Positions 1 to 6,074 of a DNA stretch of 6,074 bases are shown here, in pieces. The position numbers and the translations under genes were made by a program. Below the pieces are notes generated by a model, which had not been told where the DNA came from, searched no databases, and saw only the letters and a list, made by a program, of their open reading frames with translations. The DNA lies in assembly GCA_009774655.1 (NCBI GenBank), contig VSOD01000260.1, positions 1 through 6,074 of the forward strand, given 5' to 3'. The stretch is from Lachnospiraceae bacterium. GTDB taxonomy: Bacteria > Bacillota_A > Clostridia > Lachnospirales > Lachnospiraceae. Each line of letters begins with the position of its first letter. Position 1 is the first letter of the stretch.

Positions 1-122
1 ATATCGGCAAGACCGCCGCCAAGCTGCTGGTGGAGCAGATCGACTCCAAAGTCGTGCATACGTCTAAAGTGGAGATCGCGGCCAGGCTTGTGAAGCGGTT
101 CTCTTGTGTGACGCCCGGGTAA
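1..122 (+). CDS. LacI/GalR-family transcriptional regulator, C-terminal fragment
   Basis: Only the last 39 codons are present (first whole codon at 3, TAA at 120-122); the gene enters from the left edge. The peptide starts IGKTAAKLLVEQI and ends ARLVKRFSCVTPG. This matches the usual end of LacI/GalR repressors: a helix of the type 'G..A...L...I' in the periplasmic-binding-protein-like effector domain, then a final strand of the type 'p.LvvR.S'. The DNA-binding helix-turn-helix and the sugar pocket are outside the window, so the effector cannot be named. Such regulators normally sit beside the sugar-use genes they control, but this one converges on the glycosidase operon, so control of that operon is only inferred. 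The family call from 39 residues is good but not certain; a related sugar-binding-domain protein is the alternative. Confidence 0.75.
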   Translation, partial: IGKTAAKLLVEQIDSKVVHTSKVEIAARLVKRFSCVTPG

Positions 123-145
123 AGACACTTTTCTTATGTGCCTTT
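121..145. terminator. possible weak bidirectional terminator hairpin between convergent genes
   Basis: The 25 bases form an imperfect inverted repeat: AAAGACAC (121-128) and GTGCCTTT (138-145) around a 9-base loop. Read as minus-strand RNA, the stem is 8 pairs including one G-U; as plus-strand RNA the same position is an A/C mismatch. The A-run and U-run lie inside the stem and no long U tract follows on either side, so it would be weak. It sits where both the regulator (+, stop at 120-122) and the GH2 operon (-, stop at 150-152) would need to end. No stronger terminator is visible in the gap. Confidence 0.3.
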
Positions 146-149
146 CAGA

Positions 150-2615
150 TCATTGTGTAAGGTTTCGTCTCCAGAACACCGTCGCCTCAGCGCTGTCATA
201 ATAAGGTTTCACCCTGATCATACCCTCATCATGTCTTCCCAGAACGCGCACTCTCTTTTCCACGCCCGGCGCCAGATCGAAATAGTTGTCCTCGAACAGC
301 CAGCCGAACTCGTCTCCGTCTTCTGTTCCGATCAGCTCAACACAACGGGCAAACCGCTCTGTAGTAAGCACCAGCACATCCCTTTCCTGCCATATCTGCA
401 GTCCGGTATCCTGCGGAAAATCCAGATGACGCTCAATATCCACGTAATCAATATTCTCCGCCAGCAGCCGGCCGTTCTCATCCAGCACCCGGGCAAGCAG
501 TACATTCTCCCGCCGGAACTGGCCGAATTCGTCCAGGAATGTGATCAGACAGGATTCGTCAGGTCTGATCTCAAAGGACTTTGTCAGACTGGCCGTCTTT
601 TTATTCTGTGTCAGGGAGAAAAGTACTGTCTCCACACTGCCTCGCAGCTGCCCCATCGTATCATTCACCAGCCACACAGAAATCCGATCCCCTATATCAA
701 AGGATACCTGCACCGGTTCATAAGCTCTCTTCAAAGCATAGTAAGCCATCTGCGGCTCATTGAAATAATCCACCACACCATAGGAGATCATATTGCTGCA
801 ATTATTGAACTTCCAGAGAATATGACCTTTGGTCCGCCGTTCTCCTTCCGGGTACAGGGCCGTTTTTCCCCTGCGGAACCGTTCCACATCCTTCTTAATG
901 TACTCGCAGTGCGCCGCTCCGATATTGTAAAGCAATGACTCAACATCATCTGCATCGTAATAATGCTCCACCGGCCCTAACTTGATCACGCCCTGGTTGG
1001 AATTGTGCGCTTCCCACGTCTGTGGCCACGCCCTGCGTACCTTCTTTGTATTCTGTCCCCGATATCCCTCCGGCCACAATTCCTGCTGTGTCATCATCCG
1101 TTTCATCGTTCTCATCACAGGTGTGGAAACCCGGCAGTTCTCACTTAAGAATACCGGATATGCCGCCTGCGGCACATACCAGAGATGTGTATAACCATGC
1201 GTATCCCCGCCCGCAGGATCATTGGCATAGTCCCCGCCCCAGGGGCTGTTTGGATGATAATACCTGCCCGGATCCAGTTTTGCACATACGTCCGGATAGA
1301 TCTTTTGAAAGATCGGCTCACCATAACAGTAACTGTCCGGATACTGATAATCCCGTGAAAGCAGTACTTCATTTCCGCCGCACCACAGCAGGATGGATGG
1401 ATGCGATTTCAGACGATCCACCAGCGTCTCCGCCTCCTGTCTGCACAAATCCAGCATTTTCTCCTCTTCACTGTACATATTATATCCCAGATAAAAGTCC
1501 TGCCACAGTAAAATCCCTCTCCTGTCACATTCTTCATAAAATGCTTCCGGAAGGATCTCGCTCTCTCCCCAGACACGCAGACAGTTGAAATGTGCCGTCT
1601 GTGCAAGGAAAAGCAGCTCTTCCATTCTCTCCCGGTGATAGCAGCCGCTCACCGTATCTGCCTGTGCCAGATTGCCTCCCCACAGCTTCAGGGGATGACC
1701 ATTGATCAGGAAATCCATATCTCCCTTTTTCTCCAGACGCCGGAAACCGATTTGTTTTCTCTGCACATCCAGTACTTTTCCCTGCCTGATAAGCCTGATC
1801 TCCAGTTCATAGAGCGGCTGCCTTCCATGTGTTCTCGGCCACCACAGTTCAGGCTCTTCTATCTCCAGATCCCATGTCCCTGCCGTACCGGCACAGAGCA
1901 GTTTGCCTTCCGCCACTGCTTTTCCTTCTGAGGACCGCAGACTGTAGTGCATCTCTTCTTCCTGACAGGAATGACAATACCCTGCTTTCAAGTGAATCTG
2001 TCCCTGTCTGCACGTAGAATCCACGTCCACAGACAACGCCAATCTGGAAAAACCATTCTCTTCCACCTGTTCCAGACAGATATCCCCATAGACGCCTATC
2101 CGGACCAGATCCGGCAGCGGCCCGGAAAACTCATGAAACCCGGAGCGGAATACACGCGCACGACAGAATGGCGGCACCCGTTCCTCCTGCTCTCCCGGTA
2201 AGACAATCTGTTCCAGAACCTTCCAGGGCGATTTAAAATCCAGCTGCAGAACGTTTTCCCCCTTCTGCAGCCCCGCTATCTCTTCTATCCGGCATGGCAT
2301 ATAGGCGCTTTCATGGTGCGCCAGCAGCCGCCCGTTCAGGCGGATATCCGCAAAAGTATCCAGGCCTTTAAGAACCAGATTCCAGCTGCCCGCCGTCTCT
2401 TCCAGAAAAAAACGTTTCTCATACCGCCAGTCGCTTTTGCCGATCCATCTGTCCTCATTCTTCCCCTGGAGATTGGGATTTTCCACGATACCTTCCCTGA
2501 TCAGCACATCCTCCACCTGACAGGGCAGCGTCTCGATCGCAAAGATACGGCCTTTTGTCTCTTCTCCGCCTGTCTGCCATAATTTCCAATCTTCGTTCAA
2601 CGATATTCTTTTCAT
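150..2615 (-). CDS. GH2 beta-mannosidase-like glycoside hydrolase (second of a tandem pair)
   Basis: This 821-residue retaining glycosidase is predicted to cleave a terminal beta-linked sugar, most likely mannose, from short imported glycans in the cytoplasm; no signal peptide or membrane segment is seen. Domain order fits family 2 beta-mannosidases: sugar-binding-like beta-sandwich (about 1-183, with DTFADIRLNG at 86-95 and GVYGDICLE at 174-182), immunoglobulin-like domain (about 185-292, with LWWPR at 257-261), TIM barrel (about 293-620), then C-terminal beta-sandwiches. The barrel holds RVWGE (347-351), GILLWQDF (367-374), acid/base N415-E416 in WCGGNE, and nucleophile E492 in FLSEN. The C-terminus has GDEFGWLFEDNYFDL (767-781), the beta-mannosidase-type 'DNYFDL.PG' motif. 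Oddities: SEN replaces the usual SEY/SEF, and the usual 'ND.WP' of the 'W..ND.WP' segment reads NNCSN (604-608). The ATG at 2615 aligns with the paralogue's start and has a good ribosome site. It lies 15 bases after the upstream GH2 gene. The GH2 call is firm; substrate is uncertain, and exo-glucosaminidase or endo-beta-mannosidase-like activity is possible. Confidence 0.9.
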   Translation of the reverse strand: MKRISLNEDWKLWQTGGEETKGRIFAIETLPCQVEDVLIREGIVENPNLQGKNEDRWIGKSDWRYEKRFFLEETAGSWNLVLKGLDTFADIRLNGRLLAHHESAYMPCRIEEIAGLQKGENVLQLDFKSPWKVLEQIVLPGEQEERVPPFCRARVFRSGFHEFSGPLPDLVRIGVYGDICLEQVEENGFSRLALSVDVDSTCRQGQIHLKAGYCHSCQEEEMHYSLRSSEGKAVAEGKLLCAGTAGTWDLEIEEPELWWPRTHGRQPLYELEIRLIRQGKVLDVQRKQIGFRRLEKKGDMDFLINGHPLKLWGGNLAQADTVSGCYHRERMEELLFLAQTAHFNCLRVWGESEILPEAFYEECDRRGILLWQDFYLGYNMYSEEEKMLDLCRQEAETLVDRLKSHPSILLWCGGNEVLLSRDYQYPDSYCYGEPIFQKIYPDVCAKLDPGRYYHPNSPWGGDYANDPAGGDTHGYTHLWYVPQAAYPVFLSENCRVSTPVMRTMKRMMTQQELWPEGYRGQNTKKVRRAWPQTWEAHNSNQGVIKLGPVEHYYDADDVESLLYNIGAAHCEYIKKDVERFRRGKTALYPEGERRTKGHILWKFNNCSNMISYGVVDYFNEPQMAYYALKRAYEPVQVSFDIGDRISVWLVNDTMGQLRGSVETVLFSLTQNKKTASLTKSFEIRPDESCLITFLDEFGQFRRENVLLARVLDENGRLLAENIDYVDIERHLDFPQDTGLQIWQERDVLVLTTERFARCVELIGTEDGDEFGWLFEDNYFDLAPGVEKRVRVLGRHDEGMIRVKPYYDSAEATVFWRRNLTQ

Positions 2616-2633
2616 TCTCTGGATCCTTCCTTA
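2616..2633 (-). promoter_or_regulatory. ribosome binding site abutting the upstream stop codon
   Basis: On the minus strand the sequence reads TAA-GGAAGGATCCAGAGA-ATG. The purine-rich GGAAGGA (2624-2630) begins immediately after the TAA of the upstream GH2 gene (2631-2633) and leaves 8 bases before the ATG at 2615. A ribosome ending the first GH2 would stand on the start site of the second, so coupled translation of the two enzymes is likely. There is no room for a promoter or terminator between them. Confidence 0.75.
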
Positions 2634-5111
2634 TTTATAAATGACAGAACATTCTTCCCTGCTGTACCGGCCTTTTACGATGAGCTCTCCGTGATCATGT
2701 CTGCCCAGGATCTTTACCCGTCTGACCATGCCGGGCATAAGATCAAAGTAATTATCCGTAAACAGCCAGCCGAACTCATCCCCTTCACAACTGCCGGTGA
2801 TGCTCACACATCTCGCAAAATGCTCGCTCCGGATGCTCAGAATATCCCCTTCGATCTCCACATGCAGGAGCGGATCCTGGAACGGCAGATGTCTCTCTAT
2901 ATCTACATAATCAATATCTGTGCTGACTTCCTCACCTTTGCTGTCGCTTACTCTGGCATACAGCACACAGTCCTTGGAAAAGAAACGGAATCTCTCAAGG
3001 TCATAGACCATCCTGCAATCCCCCTGCGGCACTGCCACCTCTATGCTGTCTCTCTCCCGGAACGATTCCCGGCGCAGATCATACAGGCCAAGTTCCACCG
3101 TCCCTGCAAAATCCGCCGGAGAATCATTGACCACATAAAGCCGTATACTCTCCTCTTTGGCAAAAGAAGCCAGAACAGGCGTAAGCACTCTCTTCGTGGC
3201 ATAGTAAGGGATGAATCCTTCCTGAAAATAATCAATGACGGCACAGTAGACCTTTGGCCAGGTATCCAGCAGCTTGCATGACATATAGCCTTTGGTGCGC
3301 TTCGTATAGTCTGCCTCCCCTTTACTGCCCCGGCGGACCATTTCCCCTGCCTTCTTGATCTCGGCGCCATAGGAAGCTCCCATATTGTAGAGCAATCCAT
3401 CTGCGTCGCAGGCATCATAATATTCCCAGTAATCTCCCGATTTCCGCTCTCCGCAGGCCGCCAGATGGCTCCTCTGCCTCCAGTTCGCCGGCATGATGCC
3501 CTGATCCGGCTCAGTCACACGCACATCTGTGTCCGCTGTCCACAGTTCCCCACGGATCATCTTTTTCAGACTGTGTTTTACAGGCGGAGCAGTCCTGATA
3601 TTCTCGCTCAGGAAATTCGGATATTCCTGATAAGGATATTCCCACACACAGTCATAGGTATGAGTATCCCCCTCTCTCGGATCATTCGCCCATGTGCCTC
3701 CATAAGGAGAATTTACGTGGTAGTGCCGCTCCGGATCCAGCCTTTTTACGAGTTTTGGAAAGGCTTCCTTCACGATCCGTTCTCCGTAAGGCTTCTCGTC
3801 TATGTACTCCGCTCCCATGATCGTCTCATTACCGCCGCACCACATCAACAGACAGGCATGATGTCTAAGCCTTCGTATCAGGACCTCCGCTTCTTCCACA
3901 CATTTTTCCTCATAGGCTTCATTATCCGGATAGGCGCCGTGTCCCATGAAGAATTCCTGCCAGATCAGGATGCCTCTCCTGTCCGCTTCCTCATAGAAAG
4001 CGTCCGGCAGCGGAATCCCCTCTCCCCATATCCTGAGTGTATTCATATTGGCATTCTCCACCATATCCAGAATCCTGGCGGCCCGCTCCGGCTGATAGCA
4101 GTGAGTATACCCCTGCATGGGATCCATGCTGCCGCCCCATAACCGCACTTTCTTTCCGTTGATGAGGAAACAGAGCGGAACAGGCATCTCCACCTCGCGA
4201 AATCCCACCTGCTTTACCAGCCGGTCCACCGTCCGGCTATCCTTACCCGCCTGCAAAGTGAGCTTAAGCGTGTATAGATTCTGCTCTCCGAATCCTCTCG
4301 GCCACCACAGACAGGGATCATTAGCCAACAGATCTCCGCCAACGGTAAAGGAATTACCCACGCCTTCTGCCTGTACGGTCTGACGTGCCACAGAAATACC
4401 CTGATACTGCAGATCCGCACAGACAGTCAGCGCCTCTTCCGTCGAAGATACCTCCCGTTCACCGGCGATCTGCCAGCTGATTCTGCCCTTACTGTTTTCC
4501 TCTTCCAGCGTTGCCCTGATCTCATCCGCCGTTATCCTGACATTCTCCCAGGTTTCCAGATAAATATCCCCATAAACCCCAACCGGTGTAAAGGACGGGA
4601 CAGCCCCCTGATAACCGGCCTCCTCTTCCCCGTTGCTCATCGGAAAATCATGCAGGGGCTTTCTGAGCAGCTTACATTTGAGCACCGCATTTCTTAAATG
4701 TTCCGGCATCTCTTTTTGTTCCAGCCACTTCAACACGGAATGAAAACGAATCAACAATACATTCTCCGCTTTGCACTTGTCCGTAATATCCAGGCGGTAG
4801 GGAAGATAGAAATCATCATGTGTTCCGATCAGCTCCCCGTTCAAATACAGATCCGCCAACGTATCCAGTCCTTCCATGACCAGATCACACCTGTTCCCCT
4901 CCGGCTTCGGAAAAGACAGCCGGTATTCCCACACATGATCCTGGATCCACCGGGCCGACTGACACCAGCCCAGTTTCACCTCCTCCGGCAGAATACCTTT
5001 CTCCAACAGGGCATCCGCCACCTGTGCCGGCATCCTGTGAATCGGCAGCCAGACATCTTCTTCTGCCTGACGCAGTTCCCAGCCTTCTGTCAAATTGATT
5101 CTTTTCTTCAT
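2631..5111 (-). CDS. GH2 beta-mannosidase-like glycoside hydrolase (first of a tandem pair)
   Basis: With the ATG at 5111 the product is 826 residues, paralogous to the next gene along its whole length, and likewise signal-less and probably cytoplasmic. The longer frame from a TTG at 5150 is rejected: the ATG has GGAGG five bases upstream, avoids overlapping the reductase, and gives MKKRINLTEGW, which aligns with MKRISLNEDW of the paralogue. Domains: N-terminal beta-sandwich (DTLADLYLNG at 83-92, GVYGDIYLE at 178-186), immunoglobulin-like domain (LWWPRGFGEQ at 268-277, QVGFRE at 301-306), TIM barrel (RIWGEG at 360-365, GILIWQEFF at 380-388, acid/base N428-E429 in WCGGNE, GDTHTYD at 481-487, nucleophile E503 in FLSEN), and C-terminal sandwiches with DIDYVDIERH (732-741) and GDEFGWLFTDNYFDL (777-791). 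Both catalytic glutamates are kept. In the usual barrel-end 'W..ND.WP' segment the first Trp is C612 and the Asn is L615, while W618-P619 are kept. The two copies therefore may differ in substrate. Family is firm, exact substrate unknown. Confidence 0.9.
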   Translation of the reverse strand: MKKRINLTEGWELRQAEEDVWLPIHRMPAQVADALLEKGILPEEVKLGWCQSARWIQDHVWEYRLSFPKPEGNRCDLVMEGLDTLADLYLNGELIGTHDDFYLPYRLDITDKCKAENVLLIRFHSVLKWLEQKEMPEHLRNAVLKCKLLRKPLHDFPMSNGEEEAGYQGAVPSFTPVGVYGDIYLETWENVRITADEIRATLEEENSKGRISWQIAGEREVSSTEEALTVCADLQYQGISVARQTVQAEGVGNSFTVGGDLLANDPCLWWPRGFGEQNLYTLKLTLQAGKDSRTVDRLVKQVGFREVEMPVPLCFLINGKKVRLWGGSMDPMQGYTHCYQPERAARILDMVENANMNTLRIWGEGIPLPDAFYEEADRRGILIWQEFFMGHGAYPDNEAYEEKCVEEAEVLIRRLRHHACLLMWCGGNETIMGAEYIDEKPYGERIVKEAFPKLVKRLDPERHYHVNSPYGGTWANDPREGDTHTYDCVWEYPYQEYPNFLSENIRTAPPVKHSLKKMIRGELWTADTDVRVTEPDQGIMPANWRQRSHLAACGERKSGDYWEYYDACDADGLLYNMGASYGAEIKKAGEMVRRGSKGEADYTKRTKGYMSCKLLDTWPKVYCAVIDYFQEGFIPYYATKRVLTPVLASFAKEESIRLYVVNDSPADFAGTVELGLYDLRRESFRERDSIEVAVPQGDCRMVYDLERFRFFSKDCVLYARVSDSKGEEVSTDIDYVDIERHLPFQDPLLHVEIEGDILSIRSEHFARCVSITGSCEGDEFGWLFTDNYFDLMPGMVRRVKILGRHDHGELIVKGRYSREECSVIYK

Positions 5112-5121
5112 ACGATCCTCC
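5112..5121 (-). promoter_or_regulatory. ribosome binding site that fixes the start of the first GH2 gene
   Basis: On the minus strand GGAGG (5117-5121) is followed by the spacer ATCGT and then ATG at 5111. This is a near-ideal Shine-Dalgarno sequence and places the start 39 bases downstream of the alternative TTG at 5150. It lies in the 28-base gap after the reductase stop (5140-5142). No hairpin terminator is seen in the gap, so both genes are probably on one transcript. Confidence 0.8.
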
Positions 5122-5139
5122 GCCTCCCGTCCCGGCAAT

Positions 5140-6074
5140 TTAGAACACAAATCCTTCCGTCGCCGTCAGCTTCTCCATTGTCTCCTGATCCAGTCTGATT
5201 CCGCTGGCCGCCGCATTCTTTTCTACCTGCGACACATTCTTGGCCCCGGGAATCACGCAGCTGATACCCGGATAACTCAGATTATATGCCAGAGCCAGCA
5301 GCGCCATCGTATCCGCCGGCGCCTTCACACAGGAACTTACGATCTCCATATCCTTTTGTATGGATGCAAACCGCTCCCTGCTCCAGAATCCGGAACGATT
5401 ATCCCCTTGTTCAAATACGGTATCCCTGCCGTACTTTCCGGTGAGAATGCCACTGGCCAGAGGCTGGCTCGTCAGCACCGGAATTCCTCTTTCCTGTGCG
5501 ATGCTCACCACTTCGAGATTGGATTTGTTCAGGATATTAAAAGGGCATTCCAGTACGTCGATCACATTTTCCGTATCCTTTTTGAAGGCGTTCAGGGTGT
5601 CCGCCGCTCCCCACATGGCCAGACCGCAGAAACGCGCCTTGCCCGATGCCTTGATCTCCTTCATGGTATCAAAGATTTTGCCTTTCTCCTGCCATGCGCT
5701 GTCCGGCACATGCAGCAGATAGACATCCACATAGTCTGTCTGCAGACGCTGCAGGCTCTCGTCCAGACACATCAGCAGATAGTCTCTGGTAAAATCCTTG
5801 CTCCGCTCCGGCAGCCTGAACTTGGTGCCTCCCTTGGTCACCAGCACGATCTCTTCTCTTCTGCCTTTCATAAATTCGCCGATCAGCTTCTCGCTGTGGC
5901 CATTTCCGTAGGAATCGCATGTGTCGTAAAGGTTGATTCCCAACTCATAAGCCCTTTCCAGAGCCGCCCTGGAATCCTCATCGTTGCAGCCCTCTCCCCA
6001 GCCGCTTCCTCCGATCGCCCACGCCCCGAATCCAACGTCCGATACCTTCATTCCTGTTTTACCAAATACCTGAT
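5140..6074 (-). CDS. aldo/keto reductase, N-terminus cut by the window edge
   Basis: This is a cytoplasmic NAD(P)H-dependent oxidoreductase that interconverts carbonyls and alcohols. The frame is open to the right edge: upstream of the ATG at 6051 it continues QVFGKTG-MKVSDVGFG, the standard start of this family ('..lGkTGl.VS.iGfG'), so that Met is internal and only a few N-terminal residues should be missing (310 codons present). Numbering from that Met, the catalytic tetrad is complete: D43 and Y48 in LYDTCDSYGNGHSE, K73 in VTKGG, and H114 in YLLHVPD. Cofactor-site motifs follow: SQPLASGILTGKYG (195-208) and VIPGAKNVSQVEKN (267-279), the latter of the kind that grips the NADPH phosphate. 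The length fits the roughly 310-330 residue family. It is first in the visible operon, 28 bases before a GH2 gene, which suggests a sugar- or aglycone-related substrate, but the sequence does not reveal which. It could also be a general detoxifying reductase. Confidence 0.9.
   Translation of the reverse strand, partial: QVFGKTGMKVSDVGFGAWAIGGSGWGEGCNDEDSRAALERAYELGINLYDTCDSYGNGHSEKLIGEFMKGRREEIVLVTKGGTKFRLPERSKDFTRDYLLMCLDESLQRLQTDYVDVYLLHVPDSAWQEKGKIFDTMKEIKASGKARFCGLAMWGAADTLNAFKKDTENVIDVLECPFNILNKSNLEVVSIAQERGIPVLTSQPLASGILTGKYGRDTVFEQGDNRSGFWSRERFASIQKDMEIVSSCVKAPADTMALLALAYNLSYPGISCVIPGAKNVSQVEKNAAASGIRLDQETMEKLTATEGFVF

Noticed and set aside
295..311. 17-base exact repeat with 2761-2777
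   Set aside because: It is explained by a shared protein motif (EFGWLF) in paralogous genes, not by a mobile or regulatory repeat.
138..938. 266-codon open frame on the plus strand, GTG start
   Set aside because: It lies fully antisense to the C-terminal part of a clear GH2 gene, has no ribosome site, and its peptide has no recognisable motif. Long antisense frames are expected opposite such coding sequence.
1022..1588. 188-codon open frame on the plus strand
   Set aside because: It is antisense to the catalytic region of the downstream GH2 gene; the peptide is Pro/Ser/His-rich with no motif or start signal.
2616..2630. Possible promoter between the two GH2 genes
   Set aside because: The gap is only 15 bases and is fully used by the ribosome binding site.
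3465..4142. 225-codon open frame on the plus strand
   Set aside because: It is antisense to the catalytic barrel of the upstream GH2 gene; the peptide is rich in His, Arg, Ile and Pro without family features, as expected for a shadow frame.
4740..4754. Sequence ATGAAAACGAATCAA resembling a catabolite-responsive cre site
   Set aside because: The first half fits the consensus but the conserved C near the end is A, and it lies deep inside a coding region far from any promoter.

Overview
This window is a piece of a carbohydrate-use locus from a Gram-positive anaerobe, most likely a clostridial gut bacterium of the Lachnospiraceae type. That assignment rests on gene style: strong GGAGG/AAGGA ribosome binding sites, tightly packed genes, cytoplasmic (signal-less) family 2 glycoside hydrolases, and a LacI-type regulator. 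No marker gene fixes the taxon.

Layout, left to right. Positions 1-122 (+) hold the last 39 codons of a LacI/GalR-family regulator whose body lies off the left edge. A 27-base convergent gap follows, with a weak hairpin. The rest of the window is one minus-strand transcription unit, read from right to left: an aldo/keto reductase (from beyond the right edge to 5140), a GH2 beta-mannosidase-like enzyme (5111-2631), and a second, paralogous GH2 enzyme (2615-150). The gaps are 28 and 15 bases, and each GH2 gene has a clear Shine-Dalgarno sequence in the gap before it. The operon promoter, and any importer that feeds the enzymes, would lie to the right of the window.

How the genes may work together. 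Both GH2 proteins lack a signal peptide and keep the acid/base and nucleophile glutamates, so they should remove sugars inside the cell from imported oligosaccharides or glycosides. The reductase may convert a carbonyl-bearing sugar or aglycone released or imported alongside; this is inference from the operon only. The LacI-type protein is a candidate regulator, but its own operon lies elsewhere.

No exotic new system is visible. There are no RNA genes, CRISPR arrays, insertion sequences or phage genes. The points most worth a second look are the diverged active-site motifs shared by the GH2 pair, and the different, roughly complementary changes the two copies carry in a conserved segment near the end of the catalytic barrel. 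Two start corrections matter: the upstream GH2 gene should start at 5111, not at the TTG at 5150, and the reductase is cut by the window edge rather than starting at 6051.
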